The position numbers and the translations under genes were made by a program. DNA of 64,000 bases, taken from positions 116,330-180,329 of the forward strand of contig JAVGVS010000623.1 of assembly GCA_032718565.1 (NCBI GenBank). Reading direction: 5' to 3'. Source of the stretch: Distichodus sexfasciatus (Eukaryota; Chordata; Actinopteri; Characiformes; Distichodontidae). Below the pieces are notes generated by a model. The model had not been told where the DNA came from, did not search any database, and worked only from the letters and a program-made list of their open reading frames with translations. Each line of letters begins with the position of its first letter. Position 1 is the stretch's first letter. Below are positions 33,101 through 45,100 of this stretch, piece by piece.

Positions 33101-36100
33101 ACCAGAAATTAAAATATTTTCAGTGTAGAACGCCAAAGATGTGTAATTAAGGTGCTGTGGTTTTAGGCCGGGCTATTTATTTCTTGTGATACTCAAAGGT
33201 CAGTTTAAAGTCTTGCTGCTTTCTAGAGGCTGTTTAAGGTTTTCTTGCACACACACACAAACACACACACACGGCAAAACATGCACACATGCAAAAACAC
33301 ATTAAAAGTTTGTTGTGTCTCGAAAACTTCTGGCGGAGGGAAGCTGTGGAGGCTGTTCAGAGGCCCGACTCATACATTATTCATCGGTCCTGCACGCACC
33401 GAGAGGAAGCCATGCTTATTTTTCTTGTTTGTGAGTTCTCTCGGTGAGATGAGAGTAATTTTGCTAAATTGCCTGAGGATATATTTTACAAGCGTATCTT
33501 ATCATGATATAATCAAAGTCATATATACTGTATATATATATATACTGTAGGGCTTTAAATCCCAAGTTTCATATTATATTGATTCAATGGACAACGATTT
33601 GATGTCTGCCGATATCACAACGTCTGATACGATACGATTTCAATTCGAGTCACTTCAGGAGCCAGTGATTAATATGAGACAATATCATGCTACACTATAA
33701 TTTAACTTAATGTAAATTGACAGTAGTTTTTCAGTATTTTCTTAACACGGTAAAATGCTCTCCTTTTGGAAGAGAGGCTATAAATCTGCAGCAAACTTGT
33801 AGAATCTTTTAGTATTTGTAATACTTTTATTGTAGTTGTAATATTTATAATATTTGTAGTTTTAGAAATATTGTTTCTGAAAAAGACAAATATTTGCAGT
33901 ATTCGAAAAGCACAACACTGTACAAAATGAAAGTATTACCGTAAAGATGCCAGTATTACTCACTGTAAAATACTTTTACAGTGAGAAACTGCATTTTGTA
34001 ATTAAAGTATTATACTGTAAATATCAAATACAGTATGCTTGCAGTAAAAATCTAGGAAATGTCTGTCAATTCTGTAAATTTACAGTAACAGTTTTAGTGT
34101 AATTTAACACAATACATTCAGATCTAATCCACAAAAAGCAACAAAAATATAATTTGACATTTTCATTCCTGACGATGAAATGAAAGAACAATTTTCTCTT
34201 TTAATTAAAGATATACCTCCTTTTCAATATAAAGTGATGTTACAATATTTATGGTGTAATTTCGAATCAGGCTTGTTGATTATTGAATCTGGCTATTGTC
34301 GTAGCTCAATGTGTTGTTACACCCCAACATATGTAACTGTATAAAGTACAGTATTCTGTAAAAAAAAAAGATTGTACCTTGGCCGAGCTGAAATCTGCCC
34401 ATATTCTCCTCCCTTGGCCTCTGGCTTTTTTAAAATTCCGTTCAAGCCTGCACCTGTCAAAGGGAAGTTGGCAGATAAGTCCGGCTCAAACTCTTTCCTT
34501 TCTTCTCTTCCCTTTGGTCCAAAGGAGCAGAGTGTGGAGGATCCGCTGGCTGCAGCCTCAAAGAAGGTGAGCAAAGAGCAGGGCGAGGAAGCACCTCCTC
34601 CCGAAGACGCCCCCGACACGCCGTCTTCCGACCTGTCCACCCTCACCTCCTCGGCCAACGGCAGCGTCCAGAACACAGAGGCTCATGTAGGTCGTGCAGA
34701 GGAATTTGAGGTTAACGTTAGACAGCTCAGAATGCTCAGTGTGTGAATTTGCGCAGCGTTCAAAAACTTCAGAAAGGAAGGCAACTATACTGTTCGCTCA
34801 ACAATTTTTATATGAAACAAGGTCACATTAACAACTCTGAAAAATTCTAAAACACATCAACAAAACTAGTAACCTGATATTCCCAGCACATTTGTCCGTC
34901 TTTCTACATTTATTTTTAAATATAATGACTCAGATGTGGACTTGGGCTCCACTCATCGTGACTAATTAACTGCGTGCTGGATGATGAATATTAGTTCTAG
35001 CATATTGTTGTTTTTTTATTTTGTTTTTGGTTGTAGAATGACGAGAGTTCAGGCTTAGGAACGGAAAAATCCTCCAGCCCTGACACCGAGCTGAACCCCC
35101 TCACCACTTCCAGCTCTCACGAAGAGGTTGTGCCCAAACAGCGAGAGGTGAGCGTGCAAACCCCCTGCCTCCCCCCGAACCACAAACCCATTACGCTTAA
35201 TTACTTTGTTGCATTCCATTGTAGAAGCAATTACTCACAATTTCAAATTGTCATGCTTCGTCAAAATATTGTGGCATAATATGGTATTTTATGAAATGGA
35301 CGCAAAACACTTCACAGACGCCGGCAAAATGCTCATTGGAAAGGCAGGGTTAAAGCAAATTGGATCCACTTCATTGCATCACACTGCTCCGCTGCTGGCA
35401 AATTTACCCCCTGCTCAATAGGAGCTCCACGGAATCGCATTTCATCAAAGTCCACATTAAACTAATTTTCATCCAAGTGAAAAATAGTTTTTCTGTATAG
35501 GTTGCGCACGTCAGGTACTTGAGCAAATATACGCTCATCCCATACTTGTTGCCTGTGCAGCAGAAATGCATTACATAATTAAAGAAATAAACAGTTGGAC
35601 GTGTATTTGTGTTCCATTCTTAGCATTAAACCACTGAAGAATAAGTGGAGGAGGTTGGCCTGGGCGATGAAATCGGTGTCACGATTTATTGAAAGCTTTA
35701 CCTCGATTACGATTAATGAACAAATCCCTAGAAGTTGGTGAATGATTTTAGAGTCTGTACCTGCAAATCGTCTTTAGAGAATTAACAAATCCTGTTTTCC
35801 CATGTCAGGAAACCACAGAGGCTGCATTTCAGACCGGGTACAAAGACTCCCAAGATTTGGAATCGCTCCTTCCTCCGGTTGTCTCTGTGGGAAAGGAAGA
35901 TGAAAGCATTCCCGGCCAAGCTGTTACCACTACCCTGCAGTCTGAAATCAACACCTCCTTGACCGACACTCTGATTGACAACACCAAGGATCAACCTGCC
36001 CAGCATGGGCACCTCCAGAGCCCTCGGGTAGACCTCAGCAACATTGGCACCATGTCACACGGGTTCCAGTACCCACCTCCCTACTCGAACCTGACTGCCA

Positions 36101-39100
36101 GGAACTACTTACCTGAGAACTGCTACACTCTCCCGCTTCATCGGGACGGATATGGACGGTTTGGCCAGAGTGCTTCGGTGTGCAATGGGGCGTCCAAAGG
36201 GGATCAGGATGGTGTTGGCGGTGGTGGCGACCTGCGATCTGGAATATCTGCCATCAGCCACCCAATGATGGGTGGAACCCTGCACATGAGACCCACCCTG
36301 GACCTGGCAGTGGATGATCACCTCGGCCCCCTTCCCCACGCCTACTTGCAAGACCTGTACCGGGTGCACACGCTGATTCCCCAGAAGCGTGCCAGCATGG
36401 TCAGTTTGGACACCATTCGCAAGGATCCACGCTGGAGGGACCCCAATTTGCGGGAGGTCATCGCCATGCTGAGCCACCCCATGGATCCGGTTAAGTCCAA
36501 TGCGGCTGCTTACTTGCAGCACCTGTGCTACGAAAACGACAAGGTGAAGCAGGACGTCCGGCAACTCCGAGGCATCCCAGTGCTGGTGGGGTTGCTAGAC
36601 CACCCAAAGGCAGAGGTCTACCGCAAGGCCTGCGGTGCCCTGCGCAACATTTCCTTTGGCAGGGATCACCTGAACAAGGTGGCCATAAGGAACAGTGAGG
36701 GCATTCCAGCCTTGCTCAGATTGCTGAGGAAGTCCAGCGACATGGAGGTGCGGGAGTTGGTCACGGGTACGTCACACATGTCAAGGGTTCTAACAGTGGT
36801 ACCCGGGATTTGACCTCCCATCCCGATCTTAGGAACTGAAACACAGGGTTTTAGCCACTTAGGCCACTGCGCTATGTAAGATGTTGGTCTTTACCTTATT
36901 CCAAACATAGTGGTTGCTAGCACACCCTGTGGTGTGGTTATGCAATTGTGGTGGTCAATTGTGTTTCCATAATTTATACTGTTGATTTTAATTGTGTCTT
37001 CACCTATCTTTGAAGGAACACTGTGGAATCTTTCCTCTCATGAGCCCCTGAAGATGGCAGTCATCAACCATGGACTCCAAACCCTGACCGACGAGATCAT
37101 CATCCCTCACTCAGGATTAAGAGGTGACCCCAATGACCCTTCCAGGCCTGGAGATCCAGAGTGGACCACAGTTTTTAAGAACACGTCTGGTTGTTTAAGG
37201 TATCAGACACAAAAATCATGGCGAAATAACTCGCAACCTCTTGTGAGATCAATGAAGGTCACATTGTTAAACTTCCCCATTGTGGTCACTAAATGCATAG
37301 AAAACACACATTTTTGTTAATTTATTTGACGTCTCATTCAATATTTCCACATCCAAAACAGTCAATATATGTTTGTAGAGGTCTCTGTGGATCTCACAAG
37401 CGTTATTACGCGCAGGAATGTGAGTTCCGACGGGGCTGAAGCTCGCCAACGGCTGCGTGAATGCGAGGGCCTTGTGGACGCCTTGCTTCACGCCCTTTAT
37501 TCTGCTGTTTCTAAGAGGGACATGAATAACAAGGTAGGGACTTTTGGGAATCTGTCTAATGTAAGGCAGAGAAATTAAAGACATAAACACAATAAATGAC
37601 ACTTCCCTTCCCTTCCCCATCTTCTCACCAGTCGGTGGAGAACTGTGTGTGCATACTGCGTAATCTGTCCTACCACGTGCACAAAGAAGTACCGGGGGCT
37701 GAGAGGTTTTATGGAAACCCGGCCTCTCAGACAACAAAGCCCCGGAGTCACCCAAAGAAGAAGGACGAGCCGGATTGCTTTGGCGGTCGGGGCAGCAAAG
37801 GTCAGACTTTTAGTGGATGCGCGTCTTAATTCCTTAATTACGGCAAAGCTAATATATCGTATAAACAATCTATTACAAATGGCAGTAGTGTCTAGCAAAA
37901 ACGAGAAAAATAATGGCAAGTTTTATCTTTTATAATAAGTATCCAGGGACTTTTATCCCTTTAAATCCACATCAGCATCTGCTTTCTCTGGCCTCTTTGG
38001 CCTTATTTCTAACCTAATGACTACAAGTGTTGTAACACCAGGATTTTAGTCATTTTTGCCTAAATCTGGATGATCTGAGCACGTTTATGATGGAAGCCGT
38101 GATGTCACGTTTAGCTTGTAACCTGTATTCTACCCATTATGCGTGTCTTTTTTTTCATGTGGTTGCTTTTGCACTGTTTCTCCGACTGTCCTCATCCGCA
38201 GAAGAGTGGTTCAATCAGTGTGAGTCCGCTTCTGTTCCCGTCTTCGTGAGTTTTTATGTGTGTGTGTGTATGTATATACATGTGTGGTTTTTGCAGTCAG
38301 TGGTGGAAAAAAATCCTTGATGTTTCTATCCCAGCCATGTCACGTAACACTCGATTTTATTCAGCACTCCCACTCCAACACCCACGGCGCCTCCCACACA
38401 TGCACTCAAGCTTTGGACAATGGGGGCGCTTGTTGCTTGAGAATTTTCTCTCCCTCTATCTGTCTGTCTGTCTATCTATCTATCTCTGGGGAAAGAAAAC
38501 CACGCTGGTGTCATGTTTACTGATAGATCCTGTACCTTTTCAGGCAGGAGACATGGAGCTGGTGACAAAGCGTACAGCTCTTTGGACGCGCCCAAGCGAA
38601 CGTTGCCGACAAAAGGTGCCGCTTTTTTCAACCTTTGCTTTCTGCTCACACGTCCATGATGAGGGTGCATTTGTCATTTTTCCACCGTCCATATCCACTT
38701 TTTTGTTCGTTACATTTTCGGCATTTAGTGAGTGAGTGACTATTGCAAACACACCATAGCACAGCGCACTGTGCACCACAACCAAATGTGAGCTCTGCAT
38801 TTGACCCATTCGTGAAGGAGCAGTGGGCAGCGAACATGGGGAGTGGCCAGGGAACGATACTTGGGGACGGCACCTTGCTAATGAGTACCTCAGTGGTCTC
38901 TTTACCAGTCCGGCATTCGAACCAGTGATCTTCCAATCACAGGACCAAGAAAACCAAGAAAATTTTTTTACGTGATTAAATGATTGTAAACCAACCGCTA
39001 AGAAACTCTTTCTTAATGAAATCAGACGATAAACCGATCTCATTTATTAACGTAAAAGACACATTCAAACCTCTCATATTTTCTTTGGATCTTCACCACT

Positions 39101-42100
39101 GGGTTGTTTCTTGTTGCAAACTGAGAGTAAAACTAAATTATAAGCACCAAGTCTAGTTTTAATGTGATGCATGTTGACTGCCAATGGACAGGACCCCCAG
39201 AGTTCAACAGTGTAATAAATACAGGACCAAAATTTGCAGAGGACGGATCTGGCGTTGGGTCTGAAGTCGAGTGTCTGTGAAGTTGGCCATGGAAAGAGTG
39301 TGGGAGCAGCTTTTTTTCCCCGAAGAGAGCGCTCGGGTCACGGGTAGAACAGAGAGCAACTGGGAAAAAAGAGGATTTAAAAGAGACAGACTAGTCGCAG
39401 AAGCCGGGATCAGGCCAAGGCCTGTGTTTTTTACACAAGGCCCGAGCCAAGGCAGATTTTTTCGTGGAGTGTGGGAGGCTAATTAAACTGTTTTTTTTTT
39501 TGGATGCTGTGGGAAGTAAGAAGGAAAAAGGTGTTTAAAGAAGACAGAAATAGCGACGTACTTGTTACGCTTGTAATGTTCACACTGGCAGACAAACAAG
39601 CAGGGTCAAGGTTCAGGAAAGGCAGTATGACAGTATACTAGAGTCATCGTAGGGAAAAAATGGTGTGAAAAATGTCAGAGATCCTGGGAATTCAGAACGT
39701 TTTGCAGTAAATATATGGAAAAAACATGTAAAAACCTTCTCTACTTTTCTTCTGATATTCTCTGGCATTGTTAAGTCAAAAATTGTTGTTAAATAATCAA
39801 ATTTCCAAGATAAAACCTTTTTTTCTACAATGTCAGAGAATTTCCAAGTTTATTCTTCTATATTTACTACATTAATCTAGGAATTTTAGACTGTTTTCTC
39901 AGAATTTTATACTCTTCTCTCCAAGATTAATTGTAAATAAACGAAAATTAAAAAATGAAATAAAATGAACAGCAATGCAAAGTCCAGTAGGCAACAAAAA
40001 GTTAAAACACAATTCTTATACACTTAAATCGGGATTGAAATCTCACCGTCATATTTCACATTGTTGTGCAAATAATAAACGTACGTAAACACTACTTATT
40101 CACTTTAAATTAGTTTAACAATGAGTTCAAATAGTTTCATTAGAAAATAATATTTTATATTCCTTTCTAAAGCAAAAATGGGTGATGAGTGCGTGTACTC
40201 TGTTTTCTCCATTTTATTTAAGAGCAAAATTGGAAAATATCATCTTTTTCATTTCGGTTTTGGAAATGAATATTGAAATAACACGTCAACGACTTTTTAG
40301 AATTTAAAAAGTTTACAGGTTGTTAGGAATCTTACAATAAACAAAATAGTAAAAATACAATATAGACACAATATAGAAATAGGGAAAGTCTTATATGGTT
40401 TGCACTATAGACAGTGACTGTAGCTACATGTGCATATTACGGTGTTTTTTGGTTTTGGCTGTTATTTTGAAAAACGAATAAATGAATGGAACACGGGTTC
40501 AAACCTTCTCATCTGTATCTGCAAAAACGTAGCCCTGTTTAAATTCCCACTTGGCACACCTGACGCGATTAGATTGTAAATGATGTAATTTTCTGGCATC
40601 TCAGCTACACCGTACGCAGCATTAAAAGAGGAGAGACACGACACTTGTTACGCGTTTTGGTGTTTTAGGAGGAAACCTATCCAGTCGTGGAGATGAAAAT
40701 GAAGAAAGGATCGCTTTGTATTTAAAGACGAGTGTCTCGTAATTTTATGCAACTGGGTCACCGAGTCTAAGAACGACTGTATCTCTTCATGCAGCACCGA
40801 CGTGGAAAAGAAGCCTGTTATCCCACTTCAGTCTCGTTTAACCCGGGCTAAAATCACATCTGAAGGATGTTGGAAAGGACTGTGATCAAACTGAGAGCGG
40901 TGATGGCTTGTGCATTTTTCTTGCCAGTCATTCCGCCGTTTTGCGACGTTTCCCTCTCTTTTTTGGCGTGACAGCTCGGCTTGAAATGACGGCTCTCGAC
41001 TTGAAAGCTGAGATTCCCCGTTGGTGTCGCGATGTATTTGCAATCTGTAACGTTTCTTGGCACCTCGAGATATCACCCCGTAAAACAATAAAATACACTT
41101 TAAAATCTAAACAGCACACCTATGGAGAAGTGCGAATAAATAGTGAAAACAAAACGGGGATATTGGATTGATTTTTTGATTCCAGAATTTGGAGATATTT
41201 TATAAACTTATAGTAAACCTGAACTTAGGGAAGAAGCTATTCTTTCTGCTAATTTAAATATAATAAATATATGTCGTCATGTGCCATTGCAGTGCAGTTG
41301 ATTTGCATTTATTTTTAAAAAGAATTCTATGTACTTTGCACATTGAACACCAGAACACAATGGCGTAGGTTTTTATTGACTAATTATGGAAGAAACCATT
41401 TTTTGTTTTTGCTATGTAACTTAAAAATGTCGTGGGGGAATCTTAGCAAAGCTCACCCATTAATGTGTAAGATTGTGTCCATTTAAAACACATATTTTCT
41501 AAGAGTAGAAACAGTAGAACTATGTATTTAAAGTGCTGTGCGCGTTATTGCAGAATGAACGAGCTTTATTCATTGTTGTTTTTTCTGTTTGTTTGTTGTA
41601 ATGATTATGAATATGGTTGATAGCTCACGAAAACCAGAGTTCTAGCATCTATACGAAGGTTTCAGTTTTTGAATTAAATTTCAAAAACATCCTCTTTACG
41701 ATATTCTCAAGTAGTATGTTAATGTGCTACATTTGTATTGATTCATTGCGACTGTCAGGGAGCAGCAACGTGGGTGTTGACAAGGTAAACAGCTTCTGAT
41801 TGCATTTATTCCTGTTTTTTGCCGGTCTTCTTGGGAAAGCTTCGAGGAGATAAATAGGTTTCGGTCCAGAGGATCCGGAGGATCAGAAACTAGGCTCGCC
41901 GTGGCACAATCTGAATTGTTAAAGACTCTGGAGGGTTTCTAAAAGAGTTCTTAAGAGTTTCAGCTCTGCATTCGTACATGCCTCGGGTCATCTTCTGCCA
42001 CTGCGACTTTTTGTCTGCAGTCGGTGCCGTTTGGGGCGTTTGTGGGTTTTAAAAGCCGGCTTCTCACCCAAGCGGAGAAGACGCCTTTGCGTTAAGAGTC

Positions 42101-45100
42101 TGCACTTCACTGCCATGCCTAAAAAAATTGCACATGCTCATGTCTTTCCTTCCTTAAGAACCCACTAGCACAGGATGGAGTTTTTAAAAAAATCTGAAAA
42201 TGTTATGACAGCAAAAGGCCGAAAATCTGAGAAGAAAGTTGCAAATTTACGATTAAAAACACGGCTGTTCTCTGATATTGTAAAATCAAAAAAACTGCGA
42301 GGAAAAAAAATCAGAAATACTTTGAGCTATAAGTCATACGTTTACAAGAGGAAATGATTAGATTACATATAAACAGTGTCTGACCCTAGAGTCAAAATTC
42401 CATAAAACTGTGAATATGTAGCCAGCTAACTTTCCCCAAATTTGTGACTTTATGTTCTCAGAGATTCTGACATATTTTTGCTAAACGAACACTTGTTAGG
42501 ACTCTGTACATTACTGCTATGACTAAAAGTGTACATCCACATGTCTTTTCTCACTCTTAAGCCCTCAGTATCACAAGATATGTTTTCACACAGATTTATG
42601 ACTTTACAATGTCAGAGAATATTCTTGTAAATTTACGACTTTAATCTCAGAATTTTTGTAGTTTTTCTAGGAATTTTACGCCCTCCCTCAGTTCCAAATA
42701 ATTTTTAAATATACAATGGCCCTGATATGCCATACTGCCTCCAGTCTTTCTTGTAGTGTATTGTAATTACAGATGATCATTTATGTGGTTTTACAATATC
42801 ACTGACACAAATTCCATGACGATGCTCTTCTTATGTCTTTTACATCAAATAATAGTGTAATGTGTTTTCTTTACATGATGTCATTATGGTTTTCCTACTC
42901 ATCCCAAATGTCGCTCATATCCATTTAATTCAGTTTGACATGACAAATTATTAATCATCCAAGTAGGCTCTCGATACACTTTAAAGCTCACAGCTTTGAT
43001 ATGTGTGTTTGTGTGTGTTTGTTTGTGTGTGTTGTGTGCAGGCCTTGAGCTGCTCTACCAGCCAGAGGTGGTGAGGTTATATCTGTCTCTCCTCAAACTG
43101 AGCCACAACCAGAACACACTGGAGGCAGCGGCTGGGGCGCTTCAGAACCTGTCTGCAGGACACTGGGCTGTGAGTGAGATTTTTGTTTTATGGAGAGAGA
43201 CAGGGAGACAGAAAAAGAGAGAGCGAAGGCACCCAACATTTTAATGAGGCCACATTGAAGCTAATGTCTGTTGTTTTGAGAGCTTGAATCGAAGGCAACT
43301 GGAATTCTTTAGAGGTTATCGAAGACGTCTCACATCTCATCCAAAAGACTTCTTCAGTTGTGGATGGAAGAACTGTTTCGGATGATGTGTACCTTCTTTT
43401 AAAGCTCTTTAAGACATTTCATCTCTCATCCCAAGGGGTTCTTCAGCTCTGGATCAAAGAAGCCTACTGGATGAGAAACTGCTTTTTTTAAGGTTCTAGA
43501 AGACCTCTCACTTCACATCTGAAAGGCTTCTTCACTTCTTGACAATGTATCACTTGTTTGGTTCTTGACCATAGAAGTCTTTTGGATGAGATGATACTTC
43601 TTTTAAGATTCTTGAAGATGTTTAACCTCAGTTTTATACTGATAAAGCCTTTTAGATAAGATGTTTCTTCTTTTAAGCTTCTTAAAGACAATTAATCTCT
43701 ATCCCAAGAAAGTTCTAAAGTTCTGGACTGAAGAACACTTTCAAATGAGACTTCACATCTTTTAAGGTTCTTGAAGATGTTTTACATTTCAGCTGAAAGT
43801 CCAGATCTGAACAGGTGAAATGTTTTCAAGATCTATAAAAGAAGTCCAGTCGCCTACAATTCAAATTCTGTGGAAACATCTCACCCGAACTGGAGAAACT
43901 TTTTGGAATAGAGATGAAAGAAAATGATTAAAAAAAGTAATGTGTCATCTGCAAGGCTTTTTTGGTCCAGAATTGAAGAAGGCTTTCAGATAAGAGGTAA
44001 AACATGTTCAAGAACCTTTAAGATGAAAAGTCTTATCTGACAGGGTTCTTTAGTCCAGAAGTGAGAGGTGCAACATTTTCAAGAATCTTAGAAGTCCACC
44101 TGCCTTCAGTTCAAACTCTGTGCATTATCATGTCCTAGACGATTGAGAACCTACACAGATGAATTAATGCCTGCCATCATTTCATCTCCATCTCCACTTC
44201 CTCAGTGGTCCAATTACATCCGAGCCACTGTGCGTAAAGAGAAAGGACTTCCGATTCTGGTCGAGCTGCTCCACTCAGATGCAGATAAAGTGGTTCGGGC
44301 CATCGCCATCGCCCTGCGCAACCTGGCCATTGACCACAAAAACAAAGACCTCATCGGTAAGAATGCATTGTTTCATTATTTTTACTCAGTTTTCTCAGGT
44401 GTAAATCCTTGATGGGTATCTCTATTTACCCTCTCTTTAAACCACTAGGGAGTTATGCCATGAGGGACCTGGTCAGCAACCTGCCCAGCGGTCAGCAGCG
44501 TCCTGCCAAAAACCTGGAGGGGGACACGGTGGTGGCAATCCTCAACACCATACACGAGATCATCTCTGACAATCTGGAGAACGCTCGCTTTCTCATTCAG
44601 GGACAGGGGATTCAGAAACTGGTGGCCATAAACAAGACGAGGTAGACGGACTTTTACACAACAGAAATTTAAAATTCAAGAGATTAACAATAATCTCTAA
44701 AATGTGTAAAATGAGAATAAAGTCTAGTGCAAAATCTTAAGAAATTAGTTAAAGAATTCATTTATTAGGAATTGATCTATTTAAGTATGAGTTTCCAATA
44801 TTAAAGGAAGTAAATAATTGTTTTTAATTATTTTACACACCCATTAATTAACTTGCAACTTGTAATTAAAAGCCATAACCTTTAGCCGTAAAACTATATC
44901 AAAATAAAATTTAATTGCAGAAAATGTTAATTTTAAAGAACTTTCATTTTATTCTGACAGCACGTTTACAATAGAAGAAAGTGTTACTTTAAAAATACAT
45001 GTCAAAATTAAATTTCAGCCCTCAGCCCCTTTTCATTTCACATTTAATATATTCAGATATTTACAATACTGAATGTAACACAATTTTATATATATTTACT

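Noticed and set aside
35857..36813. A single-exon 318-codon gene
   Set aside because: It is arvcf coding exon 4 read past its donor at 36767; the apparent start is a TTG inside the exon, which begins at 35809.
38544..38735. Exon 9 of arvcf read in the frame GDMELVTKRT
   Set aside because: Only the other frame (AYSSLDAPKRTLPTK) agrees in phase with exons 7, 8 and 10 and resembles the human LDLPKRTEAAK segment.
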